Source of the DNA: Muribaculaceae bacterium
GTDB taxonomy: Bacteria > Bacteroidota > Bacteroidia > Bacteroidales > Muribaculaceae
DNA length: 7,033 nucleotides
Direction: 5' to 3'
Assembly (NCBI GenBank): GCA_029059965.1
Contig: JAIDUY010000321.1
Coordinates: 1 to 7,033, forward strand
Made by a program: the position numbers and the translations under genes. How positions within the stretch are numbered: the stretch's first letter is position 1; each line of letters opens with the position of its first letter. The notes beneath the pieces were generated by a model, which saw only the letters and a program-made list of their open reading frames with translations, was not told the origin of the DNA and did not search any database. Positions 1 through 6,294 of this stretch are shown here, one piece after another.

Positions 1-1720
1 TCACCTGCAGCAGGCTCTGGTTGTTGAGCCCCGGCACGGGCAGGTAGTTGATTTTGGTGCCCGTGGTGTCCGACAGATACTTGATGTTCATCTTGAACTT
101 GGCCTTCTGTATCTGATAGCCGCCCAGCGAGTAGACGTTCTTCATCATCAGCTTCCACATGGGCAGCCGGGGCGAGGTGGTAGTGCCCTTGAGCATCTTG
201 ACGAAGAGGCACTGGTCGGTGCCGGTGATGTCGCCGCTGAACTCACCCACCTGGTAGACCTGTCCGTTGTAGGTGTACTCGAAGGCCACGGCAAGCACTT
301 CGTCGGCGTTGAGGGCGCTGCGCACCGAGATGTAGCCCAGGGTGCTGTTGAGGGTGTACTCGTTGGCCGACAGAAGGCGGGCGCTCTCGACCTTCTCGTA
401 GTCCTTGCCGCCGTCGATACCGTATGCCGCGAGGGGCTCGAGCACCTGGGTCACGGCGTTGATGTTGCGCGCTCCGGGGTACTCGGTCTTGATGACGCTG
501 AGCAGGTCGTTCGAGGCGTTGGCCGGATTGGGCAGCGCCGGGTTGGTGCGCCAGTAGTCGTTGGCAAGGGTCTTGTTCTCGCCTAAGTCCTGGAATGCCA
601 CAAGGTTGCGGCTCTGCTCGTAGCGGCCTGTCTTGTTGGTTATCCACACTTCTATGCGCGTGATGCTTATGCCCGACGATACATAGGGCAGGCGGGCGGC
701 GAACTGGTCGTAGTTGTCGTAGAAGTACTGGGCGAGGAAGTAGTGGCGGTTCTGGTCGTACTCGTCGGCGTTGACGGTGAATTCGGTGGTCTGGGCGCCG
801 CCGCGGGTGTTGACGCTGCGGCTCTCGGAGTTCTGCTGCGAGATGAGAGCCGTGGCCGTGAGGCGTCCGAACTGGAGCTTGGTCTTGATGCCGAACAGCG
901 CCGTCGAGCCTCGTATGAGCGACGAGCCCGTGGTCATGCTCACGTTACCGGCCTCGATGGTCTTGACGATGTCGTCCTCCTTGCCCTCGTAAGCGAGCTT
1001 GAGGTTCTTGGAGTCGAAGTCGAAGGTCGCGTCGGTGTTGTATGTCATGTTGAATTTCAGGCGGTCGCCCACGGAGGCGGCGATGGTAGCCTGAATCTTC
1101 TGCTCGAAGTCGAAGTAGGTCTTGCGGCGTGCCGACAGCGACAGCGACGGGTTGTCGGTCTTGTTGGTCTTTATGCCCATCGACACCTGCACCGAGCCCT
1201 GCGTGCGCAGGCTCACGCCGCCGGGTCCGAAGATTTTCTCCAGCGGGCCGAGGGCGAAGTTCATGTCGAACACGTTGAAGGGTTGCTTCTCCGTGCCGGT
1301 GACGAGCTCCATGTTGCGCTCGCGGTAGTAGCGCTGCATCGAGCGGCGCAGCTGCCAGTTGTTGTACTGCTCGGCGGTGAGCATGAACGGGGTGGCGATG
1401 TCCACCTCGCCGATTTTGGTGTGCACTACGTAGCAGCCGGTGAGAGGGTCGTAGTCGGCGGTGGTGACGATGTTGGTCGGTGTGCCGAGGTCGTAGGCCA
1501 GCTCGTTTGCCATCAGTTCGTCGTAGTTCGTCGGCACGGTCGGACGCACGGGCATGGACATCGGGATGCTGTCGCCTGCCGGAGCCGGAGGATAGGCCGC
1601 AGGCGGCGGTGGTGTGATTTCGGGCTGGCGGTACTGGGCGGACGCGACGATAGCCGCCGATGTCAACACTATCATCAGCAGCCATATACGGAGAGCGTCT
1701 ATGGAATGACCTTTTTCCAT
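1..1720 (-). CDS. sprA: SprA (Sov), type IX secretion translocon, N-terminal part (partial)
   Basis: This is the start of a gene that continues past the left edge; 573 codons are present. The frame is fully open from ATG at 1720, and an in-frame TGA (1723-1721) lies directly before that ATG, so no earlier start is possible. Residues 1-28 form a signal peptide (hydrophobic WLLMIVLTSAAIVASA, then QYRQ), followed by a proline-rich linker at about 35-65. The stretch TKIGEVDIATPFMLTAEQY and the later FGPGGVSLRTQGSVQVSMGI, then FDFEQKIQ and a DRLKFNMTYNTDATFDFDSKNLKL-like strand pattern, are characteristic of SprA. In the family SprA is about 2,300-2,500 residues and forms a giant single-chain outer-membrane barrel through which T9SS cargo passes. 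The visible part therefore covers roughly the first quarter. Its position next to ruvA matches the linkage known from other Bacteroidota. The family call is firm; whether the rest of the gene is intact cannot be seen. Confidence 0.95.
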   Translation of the reverse strand, partial: MEKGHSIDALRIWLLMIVLTSAAIVASAQYRQPEITPPPPAAYPPAPAGDSIPMSMPVRPTVPTNYDELMANELAYDLGTPTNIVTTADYDPLTGCYVVHTKIGEVDIATPFMLTAEQYNNWQLRRSMQRYYRERNMELVTGTEKQPFNVFDMNFALGPLEKIFGPGGVSLRTQGSVQVSMGIKTNKTDNPSLSLSARRKTYFDFEQKIQATIAASVGDRLKFNMTYNTDATFDFDSKNLKLAYEGKEDDIVKTIEAGNVSMTTGSSLIRGSTALFGIKTKLQFGRLTATALISQQNSESRSVNTRGGAQTTEFTVNADEYDQNRHYFLAQYFYDNYDQFAARLPYVSSGISITRIEVWITNKTGRYEQSRNLVAFQDLGENKTLANDYWRTNPALPNPANASNDLLSVIKTEYPGARNINAVTQVLEPLAAYGIDGGKDYEKVESARLLSANEYTLNSTLGYISVRSALNADEVLAVAFEYTYNGQVYQVGEFSGDITGTDQCLFVKMLKGTTTSPRLPMWKLMMKNVYSLGGYQIQKAKFKMNIKYLSDTTGTKINYLPVPGLNNQSLLQV

Positions 1721-1730
1721 TCAAGAATAT

Positions 1731-1752
1731 CGCCCGCGCCGTAACGCGGGCG
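1731..1752 (-). promoter_or_regulatory. GC-rich hairpin in the ruvA-sprA gap
   Basis: Bases 1731-1738 (CGCCCGCG) and 1745-1752 (CGCGGGCG) are perfect reverse complements with a six-base loop. The structure ends 10 bases before the sprA ATG. On the sprA strand no T-run follows it, so it is not a classical intrinsic terminator. It could slow or partly stop read-through from ruvA, stabilise the sprA 5' end, or limit ribosome access. The dyad is seen directly; the role is inference. Confidence 0.6.
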
Positions 1753-1800
1753 TATGCATCAATAACGTAGCCTCATGCACCTTTATTGCCCGGGCCGGGT

Positions 1801-2391
1801 CTACATCATCGTCAGGGCGCGCTTGATGGCCGCCTCGACCTTGAGCGTCGGGTCGGCGTCGAAGAGTTGCTTGAGCGCTTTCTGGCTGGCCTTGCGGTCG
1901 AAGCCGAGCATCACCAGGGCAGCCAAGGCCTCGTCGTAGTCGGCCACGGCGGCTGACGACGGTGTCTCGGCGAGGACGGCGGCGCTGCTGTCTCCGATTT
2001 TGTCGCGCAGGTCGACGATGATGCGCTCGGCTGTCTTGGCACCTATGCCCTTGATGCCTTTCAGGCGCTTGACGTCGCCGCTGCCTATGGTGGCGGCGAG
2101 CTCCTCGCCCTGCAGAGCCGACAGGATGAGCATGGCTGTGGCTGCGCCGACGCCGCTGACGCCGATTAGGGCGCGGAACAGCTCGCGCTCGCGGGGCGCG
2201 GAGAAGCCGTAGAGCGTCCAGGCGTCGTCGCGTATGCTTTCGTGGACGTAGAGGCGCACGTCGCTCTTGCCCTGAAGGCCGGTGAAGGTCGGGAGTGTGA
2301 TTGCAAGCAGGTAGGCCACGCCCCCTGCGGTCTCGACTGTCACGGCGGCGGGGGTGAGTTCGGCCACCGTTCCTTTTATATATTCTATCAT
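1801..2391 (-). CDS. ruvA: Holliday junction branch migration protein RuvA
   Basis: This gene encodes 196 residues, close to the usual length of about 200. RuvA tetramers bind four-way DNA junctions and load the RuvB motor for branch migration in recombination and repair; RuvC then cuts. Domain I is the OB fold (about 1-63, starting MIEYIKGTVAEL). Acidic-pin residues lie in RDDAWTLYGF: D55 and D56 correspond to the E. coli pin E55/D56. Domain II has two helix-hairpin-helix motifs, IGVSGVG (76-82) and IKGIGAKTAERI (113-124). A linker from about 132 leads to a small C-terminal domain (about 150-196, EALAALVMLGF) that contacts RuvB. The ATG at 2391 gives the canonical N-terminus and has a TAnnTTTG element about 26 bases upstream. 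ruvB and ruvC are not in the window. sprA lies 80 bases downstream on the same strand, probably in the same transcript. Confidence 0.97.
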   Translation of the reverse strand: MIEYIKGTVAELTPAAVTVETAGGVAYLLAITLPTFTGLQGKSDVRLYVHESIRDDAWTLYGFSAPRERELFRALIGVSGVGAATAMLILSALQGEELAATIGSGDVKRLKGIKGIGAKTAERIIVDLRDKIGDSSAAVLAETPSSAAVADYDEALAALVMLGFDRKASQKALKQLFDADPTLKVEAAIKRALTMM

Positions 2392-2416
2392 AGTGTGTTC
2401 CGCTTTGTTGTTATTG

Positions 2417-2424
2417 CAAAGTTA
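2417..2424 (-). promoter_or_regulatory. -7 element of the ruvA promoter
   Basis: On the minus strand these bases read TAACTTTG, an exact match to the Bacteroidota -7 consensus TAnnTTTG. It would place the transcript start near 2410 and give ruvA a leader of about 20 bases. No clear TTTG -33 box is present at the expected distance upstream, so strength may depend on the -7 box alone. Confidence 0.6.
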
Positions 2425-2433
2425 GGAATTTTA

Positions 2434-2465
2434 TTTGGTCTTTATGTTCGGAAGCGTTAACTTTG
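2434..2465 (+). promoter_or_regulatory. Promoter of the beta-barrel operon
   Basis: TTTG at 2434-2437, a 20-base spacer and TAACTTTG at 2458-2465 match both boxes of the Bacteroidota housekeeping promoter. Transcription would begin near 2472, about 30 bases before the ATG at 2502. Because the -7 box covers the TTG at 2463, that upstream in-frame TTG cannot be the translation start. Confidence 0.72.
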
Positions 2466-2501
2466 TCCCCGATTTTTAGAAACCATCACATTCACTTGTC
2501 T

Positions 2502-3191
2502 ATGAAAAGTGCAGTTGTTGCGGCTATTTTCGCCGCCACAGCCGTTTTCGGAGCCTATTCCGCCGAAAACGACTCTTTCGCCCCCGCCAAAGGCGATTTC
2601 TCCACAGAGGTACAGTTCAATCCTTTCAACAGCGGCGACTATACGTTCAAACTCGACGCCCTCAAGCTCCGCTATTTCGTCGGCGACCGCGACGCCCTTC
2701 TCTTCGAGGTCGGCATCAGCGCCCTCAATGAGAAAATCGCAGAGAACGAAGTGACCCTGACAGCCACCTCGCACTACAACGGACAGTTCCGCATCGGCTT
2801 CGGCTACGAGCGTCATTTCTATTCCTACAAGCGCGTCGACCTCTACGCAGGCGCCAAGCTCGCCTATGTGCGCGGCTATGCAGGCTCCACCGAGATTGTC
2901 GACGGCGACGGCACCAAGTACTTCGGCTACGACAAGGTCGACGGCGTACATGCTTTCAACGGCGTGCGTGCCGACATCTTCACCGGCCTCGACTTCTATG
3001 TTTACAAGGGTTTGTACTGCGGCGTCGAGCTCGGCATCGCCCTGCAGAACAACGCCCTGTCGGGCTACTCGACTTCGGACGTGGAGTATGGCCGCGCCGA
3101 GGAGTTCAGGAAGAAGCACGACGTGAGCGGACACTCATTCACCCTCGACACCCGCGTGCAGCCGCTGGTGCGCCTTGGCTGGACTTTCTGA
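2502..3191 (+). CDS. Predicted outer-membrane beta-barrel protein (first of a pair)
   Basis: The product has 229 residues. Residues 1-21 are a signal peptide (MKSAVVAAIFAATAVFGAYSA), so the protein is exported. The rest alternates polar and hydrophobic or aromatic residues in the manner of antiparallel beta-strands with charged loops, for example FKLDALKLRYFVGD, LFEVGISAL, QFRIGFGYERHFY, VDLYAGAKLAYVRGY and LYCGVELGIAL. It ends VRLGWTF; a terminal aromatic residue is the usual barrel-assembly signal. The opening KGDFSTEVQFNPF followed by a KLRYF strand resembles the many small Bacteroidota 'outer membrane beta-barrel' proteins. A specific substrate or partner cannot be named. I chose ATG 2502 over TTG 2463 because it starts the signal peptide cleanly and lies downstream of the promoter. 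The next gene begins one base after its stop, which implies co-translation. Confidence 0.85.
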   Translation: MKSAVVAAIFAATAVFGAYSAENDSFAPAKGDFSTEVQFNPFNSGDYTFKLDALKLRYFVGDRDALLFEVGISALNEKIAENEVTLTATSHYNGQFRIGFGYERHFYSYKRVDLYAGAKLAYVRGYAGSTEIVDGDGTKYFGYDKVDGVHAFNGVRADIFTGLDFYVYKGLYCGVELGIALQNNALSGYSTSDVEYGRAEEFRKKHDVSGHSFTLDTRVQPLVRLGWTF

Positions 3192-3192
3192 C

Positions 3193-3813
3193 ATGCGCAG
3201 GCTCGCTCTCCTGATTCTGCTGCCATTGGTGGCCGCGGTTGCGGCCACGGCTGCCGATGGCGCCGACGCGCTCCCTGAGGTGCCTGTGCGCGAGGCTCAT
3301 ATGTATCAGAATGTCTACCTCGAGTTTTTTGGCCCGTCCAACCTTGTCGGCGTGGCCTATGACAGCCGCTTCACTCCCGGCAGCCGCTTCGGCTACCGCA
3401 CCGGCCTCGGATATGCATGTGGCGAGGACTACCGCCTGCTCGGCGACGAGCTCTCGACACACGCAGTGACGGTGCCCCTCGAAGTCAACGCCATCTTCGG
3501 GCGTCGACGCAGCAAGTTTGAGGTCGGCTTCGGTGTCAACCTCGGTATCTATTGCCAGAGCGGATGGTCTGTGATATATGATATTGTCGATGCCGGCGAC
3601 GGCCTGTACGCCATAGTTCCCGTCGACCGTATCCACGTCAGCCGCACAGCCTTCGGCTACTTCCTCTACGGCAATGTCGGCTACCGCTACCAGCGTCCGC
3701 ACGGCTTCATGTTCAGGGCCGGAGTAACGCCCTCATTCAATTTCGGGACAGACCACGGCGTGACCCGCTATCCGGTCATATTTCCCTATCTGAGCTTCGG
3801 CTGGACGTTCTGA
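3193..3813 (+). CDS. Predicted outer-membrane beta-barrel protein (second of a pair)
   Basis: The product has 206 residues. It starts with a signal peptide (two arginines, then a leucine/alanine core, cleavage near residue 20). The mature part, with NVYLEFFGPSNLVGVAYDSRF, GYRTGLGYA, AVTVPLEVNAIFG, KFEVGFGVNLGIY and FMFRAGVTPSFNFG, has the repeated amphipathic strands of a small barrel. It ends in LSFGWTF, the same final GWTF as the upstream protein. The pattern matches a widespread family of uncharacterised Bacteroidota surface barrels; no function is known to me. The ATG at 3193 follows the previous stop with one base between (TGAcATG), so ribosomes probably reinitiate. The two proteins share architecture but little alignable sequence, so common descent is possible rather than shown. 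The gene converges on the lysozyme gene with a 10-base gap. Confidence 0.82.
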   Translation: MRRLALLILLPLVAAVAATAADGADALPEVPVREAHMYQNVYLEFFGPSNLVGVAYDSRFTPGSRFGYRTGLGYACGEDYRLLGDELSTHAVTVPLEVNAIFGRRRSKFEVGFGVNLGIYCQSGWSVIYDIVDAGDGLYAIVPVDRIHVSRTAFGYFLYGNVGYRYQRPHGFMFRAGVTPSFNFGTDHGVTRYPVIFPYLSFGWTF

Positions 3814-3827
3814 CAGCTTCGGCTCAG
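3810..3827. terminator. Short UUCG hairpin over two convergent stop codons
   Basis: On the plus strand CTG (3810-3812) and AGC (3815-3817) pair with GCT (3822-3824) and CAG (3825-3827), closing the tetraloop TTCG (3818-3821) as C(UUCG)G, a known extra-stable RNA loop. Two bases are bulged. The structure covers the stop codons of both the barrel gene and the lysozyme gene. There is no T-run on either side, so it may act as a 3'-end stabiliser or weak bidirectional stop rather than a strong terminator. Confidence 0.4.
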
Positions 3828-4819
3828 CGTATGCCCTTCTCGGCCACCCAGCGGCGGAAGGCGGCGTAGTCGCCGCCGCGGAACAGGTTCAGGTCCACGG
3901 CGTGGCCTATGCCCTCGGCCTTGCCTGTCTGCGAGAACTGCCATATCTCGCAGTCGGCGTGGCGAGGCTCGTTGGAGTAGTTGGCAATCCAGAACTCGTA
4001 GTCGTCGAAGCCGTGGCCGTGCATATAGTCGCGGTAGTAATTGTCGTAGGTATAGATGATAGGCTTGGTGCCGTAGTGACGCTCGACAGCCAAGAGCCAT
4101 TCCTTGGCGATGCGCACGATGCGGGTATGGTCGCGCCGCATGACGCGCGGATTGATTTCGAGGTCGAGCACCGGAGGCATGTCGCCGGCCTCGAGCGGCG
4201 TGTTGGCGATGAAGTAGCGCGCCTGCTCCTCGCCGGGCGAGTTAGGCGACAGGAAGTGATAGGCGCCGCGCACGATGCCGTGGCGCTTGGCACCCCGGAA
4301 CTGGCTTTCGAAGTAGCTGTTGCGCAGCGTCGTGCCCTGAGTGGATTTGACCACTATGAACAGCACCGGCTGGAGATATGCTCCCTGCTTGGTGATGAGC
4401 CCTCGGGCCGAGGCTCGCAGCGCCAGACGGCTCCAGTCGATATTCTTCTGATATTTCGACACATCGAGCCCGTAGACACGTTCGCCCGGCTTGAAGCGCC
4501 GTCCGTCGGGAATGGAGAGCGTGCCGCGGCGCCAGCGTCCGAATTCCATCGTGCCGTCGGCGTACTCCATGCGCCCTATGCCCTCCTTGTAGGCCATGTT
4601 CCAGTGGCCGGTATAGACATTTCCGTTGCTGTAGCGGCAGATGCCGAAGCCGTTCTGCTTGCCGTCGGTCACACCGCCGGTATAGACGTATGCGTTGGTG
4701 CGCAGTTCGCCTTCCTCGGTGCGGGGAGTGCGGCGGGCCGAAGTCAGTACGATTGCAAGTGCTGCCAGTATGGCCGAAAGCACTAAAACAGGGCGGGGGA
4801 GTGCGGATGTGAGCTTCAT
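3824..4819 (-). CDS. MORN-repeat GH25 family lysozyme, membrane-anchored
   Basis: The product has 331 residues. A hydrophobic segment (about 11-28) sits near the N-terminus and is followed by RR; no clear cleavage site is visible, so it is an anchor or an uncleaved signal. Degenerate MORN repeats follow: YTGGVTDGKQNGFGICRYSNG (46-66), YTGHWNMAYKEGIGRMEYADG (69-89) and part of a third. The GH25 domain spans about 115-325. It has YGLDVSKYQ (D119), the catalytic DLE pair (D219, E221) in PPVLDLE, GAYHFLSPN, and EFWIANYS/IWQFSQTG near the end. GH25 enzymes cleave the MurNAc-GlcNAc bond of peptidoglycan. Odd point: the usual KATEG motif reads KSTQG here (Q161 for E). The catalytic acids are intact, so it is probably active. 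ATG 4819 is preferred; an in-frame TTG at 4828 falls inside the probable -7 element. Confidence 0.92.
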   Translation of the reverse strand: MKLTSALPRPVLVLSAILAALAIVLTSARRTPRTEEGELRTNAYVYTGGVTDGKQNGFGICRYSNGNVYTGHWNMAYKEGIGRMEYADGTMEFGRWRRGTLSIPDGRRFKPGERVYGLDVSKYQKNIDWSRLALRASARGLITKQGAYLQPVLFIVVKSTQGTTLRNSYFESQFRGAKRHGIVRGAYHFLSPNSPGEEQARYFIANTPLEAGDMPPVLDLEINPRVMRRDHTRIVRIAKEWLLAVERHYGTKPIIYTYDNYYRDYMHGHGFDDYEFWIANYSNEPRHADCEIWQFSQTGKAEGIGHAVDLNLFRGGDYAAFRRWVAEKGIR

Positions 4820-4825
4820 ATGCCG

Positions 4826-4833
4826 CAAAAATA
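4826..4833 (-). promoter_or_regulatory. Possible -7 element of the lysozyme gene
   Basis: The minus strand reads TATTTTTG, matching TAnnTTTG. It ends only six bases before the ATG at 4819, so transcription would start at or within a few bases of the start codon, giving a nearly leaderless message. No -33 TTTG is found at the normal distance. The upstream sequence is a T-tract on this strand. Confidence 0.38.
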
Positions 4834-4865
4834 ACTAAAAAAAATTAGAAGTCTGCCCATGTGCG

Positions 4866-4897
4866 CTTGCCTGATTGCGCAGTTTTGACTATTTTTG
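4866..4897 (+). promoter_or_regulatory. Promoter of the LysE / CBM9-like operon
   Basis: CTTG at 4866-4869 (one mismatch to TTTG), a 20-base spacer and TATTTTTG at 4890-4897 (exact TAnnTTTG) form a Bacteroidota promoter. The expected start of transcription is near 4904. This rules out the in-frame TTG at 4895 as a start codon and points to the TTG at 4928. Confidence 0.65.
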
Positions 4898-4927
4898 CTT
4901 GTTTTTTCGCGAAACGGTCTTTCAGAC

Positions 4928-5569
4928 TTGGAACAGATACTGTACATATTGCCCCGAGGAATAGCCATAGGTGCTTTGATATCAGCCCCTATGGGCCCTA
5001 TAGGCATGCTCGTCATACAGCGCACCCTCAGCAAGGGGCGCTGGCCGGCTTTCTTCACCGGCATAGGCGCAGCATTCAGCGACCTTGTCTACTGCCTCCT
5101 CACAGGCTTCTGCCTGAGCTTCATCACCGGATTCATCGAGGCGCACCGACTTGTCATCCAGATAGTGGGCAGCGCTGTCCTCGCCGCTTTCGGCCTCTAC
5201 CTCATCCGTAAGAAACCCAAGGCAGCTCCCCGAGATTTCGTCAGCGCGCCCTCCGACTACTGGAGCGACACCGTCACAGGATTCCTGCTGACATTCTCCA
5301 ACCCCCTCATCCTCTTCTTCATCATCGGCCTGTTCGCGCGCTTCACCCTCATAATGCCCGAGTTCGCCGTCTATCACTACTTCATAGCCTTCGTCTCCAT
5401 CCTCGTCGGCGCAATAGCCTGGTGGTACTTCGTCACCCTGCTCGTGAGCAGGCTTCAGAAGCGCATGACGGTGCGCACCCTCCGATTCATCAACCGCACC
5501 ATAGGTCTTCTGCTCATCATCATGGCCGCCGGCGGAATAGCCGTCGCCATATCCGAACTCCTCATATGA
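4928..5569 (+). CDS. LysE/RhtB-family inner-membrane exporter, probable TTG start
   Basis: The product has 213 residues from TTG 4928, the family's usual length. LysE-family proteins export amino acids or similar small metabolites across the inner membrane; the substrate cannot be told from sequence. Six membrane segments are visible at about 4-29, 41-67, 74-93, 117-139, 147-172 and 188-211. The signature SAPMGPIG (19-26) is followed by RTLSKGRWPAFFTGIGAAFSD (G45, D52), and a second conserved turn SNP (124-126) opens the second half, as expected for the inverted-repeat LysE fold. No ATG exists before residue 22, which is inside the first signature. TTG 4928 gives MEQILYILPRG and lies about 24 bases after the predicted transcript start, so it is the best start; TTG 4949 is a second option. 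The stop overlaps the next gene's ATG by four bases (ATGA). Confidence 0.9.
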   Translation: MEQILYILPRGIAIGALISAPMGPIGMLVIQRTLSKGRWPAFFTGIGAAFSDLVYCLLTGFCLSFITGFIEAHRLVIQIVGSAVLAAFGLYLIRKKPKAAPRDFVSAPSDYWSDTVTGFLLTFSNPLILFFIIGLFARFTLIMPEFAVYHYFIAFVSILVGAIAWWYFVTLLVSRLQKRMTVRTLRFINRTIGLLLIIMAAGGIAVAISELLI

Positions 5570-6222
5570 CACGCAAAAGCATCGAAATTCCGCGCATACA
5601 CGCCCTGGCCGCAATAGCTTCGCCCGAGGCTGCAATCAACATCCTCGACGAGCACGGCATCAGGCGCACCATAAGCTCCCTCAACTGGCCCGAGGCCTAC
5701 CCCTACAGGCCGCTGGCAACTTTCGCCGCCGCCCACGACGGCAAGTCGCTGTGGGTCGACTTCCTGGTGCGCTGCAACTATCTGCGGGCCGAGAACTACA
5801 CCGACCAGAGCCCTGTCAGTCAGGACAGCTGCGTCGAGATTTTCCTGCAGCCGCAAGAAGGCGGCGAGTACTGGAACTTCGAGTTCAACTGCATCGGCGC
5901 CATCAACGCCTCGCACCGCCTCACCCGTCCGCAGCCCACACGCCTCGATGCCGGCGAGCTGGCACGGATAGTGCGCCATCCATCCTGCGGCACACGTCCT
6001 TTCTGCGAACTCGAAGGTCTCTTCACTTGGAATCTCCTCGTGCGCATACCCCTCGACATCATGGGCGTCGATGCCTCGCAAGGCCCTGTGGCCATGCGAG
6101 GCAACTTCTATAAGTGCGCCTCGGCCTGCACCCTGCCGCACTACCTCAGCTGGAACCCCATCGACACCCCCGCGCCCGACTTCCACCGTCCCGAATTTTT
6201 CGGCGACATAGTCCTGGCCTGA
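5566..6222 (+). CDS. Carbohydrate-binding family 9-like domain protein, cytoplasmic
   Basis: The product has 218 residues. The match is to the CBM9-like sugar-binding fold of Bacteroidota: NWPEAYPYRPLATFAAAHDGKSL (40-62), a LWVDFLVRCNYLRA strand, then QDSCVEIFLQP (86-96) and YWNFEFNCIGAIN (102-114), and a late YLSWNPIDTPAPDFHRPEFFG segment. These D-S-C-V-E and N-F-E-F-N-C-I-G blocks are the family's most recognisable parts. The protein has no signal peptide or membrane segment, so it appears cytoplasmic, which is unusual for a polysaccharide-binding module; a sugar or nucleotide-sugar ligand is possible but unproven. No catalytic domain is attached. The ATG lies inside the LysE stop (ATGA overlap), indicating translational coupling. 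An intrinsic terminator follows 14 bases after the stop. Confidence 0.82.
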   Translation: MTRKSIEIPRIHALAAIASPEAAINILDEHGIRRTISSLNWPEAYPYRPLATFAAAHDGKSLWVDFLVRCNYLRAENYTDQSPVSQDSCVEIFLQPQEGGEYWNFEFNCIGAINASHRLTRPQPTRLDAGELARIVRHPSCGTRPFCELEGLFTWNLLVRIPLDIMGVDASQGPVAMRGNFYKCASACTLPHYLSWNPIDTPAPDFHRPEFFGDIVLA

Positions 6223-6236
6223 AATAAGGATATAGC

Positions 6237-6274
6237 AAAGGCCGCCTTTCCGAGTCGGAGTGGCGGCCTTTTTT
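6237..6274 (+). terminator. Rho-independent terminator of the LysE operon
   Basis: AAAGGCCGCC (6237-6246) pairs perfectly with GGCGGCCTTT (6262-6271), and the T-run spans 6269-6274. The loop holds a further 4-bp stem, TCCG (6249-6252) with CGGA (6256-6259), so the hairpin is long. The T-run favours stopping plus-strand transcripts. The same hairpin lies downstream of the convergent TM2 gene and may also help end that transcript, though on the minus strand only three Ts follow it. Confidence 0.9.
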
Positions 6275-6294
6275 ATGCTGTTGCGTAAGTCTGC

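Noticed and set aside
945..1724. Minus-strand open frame of 259 codons starting at TTG 1724
   Set aside because: It is a shadow of sprA in another frame; its translation is rich in R, H, Q and P without any family pattern, while the sprA frame gives a clear SprA N-terminus.
743..1744. Plus-strand open frame of 333 codons opposite sprA
   Set aside because: It is the antisense of a GC-rich coding region; the low-complexity V/G/R/H composition is an artefact of the codon bias of sprA.
2463..2501. Upstream TTG extension of the first barrel protein
   Set aside because: The TTG is part of the -7 box and the extension would bury the signal peptide behind 13 residues.
2457..3134. Minus-strand open frame of 225 codons opposite the first barrel gene
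   Set aside because: The sense frame has a signal peptide, barrel strands and a promoter; the antisense has none.
3902..4786. Plus-strand open frame of 294 codons opposite the lysozyme gene
   Set aside because: It is an antisense shadow; the GH25 motifs on the minus strand are unambiguous.
4826..4828. TTG start giving three extra residues on the lysozyme
   Set aside because: It overlaps the probable -7 element, and an ATG is available three codons later.
5422..5565. Upstream extension of the CBM9-like frame into the LysE gene
   Set aside because: The extra residues are an out-of-frame reading of LysE, rich in H and R; the ATG in the ATGA overlap gives a normal N-terminus.
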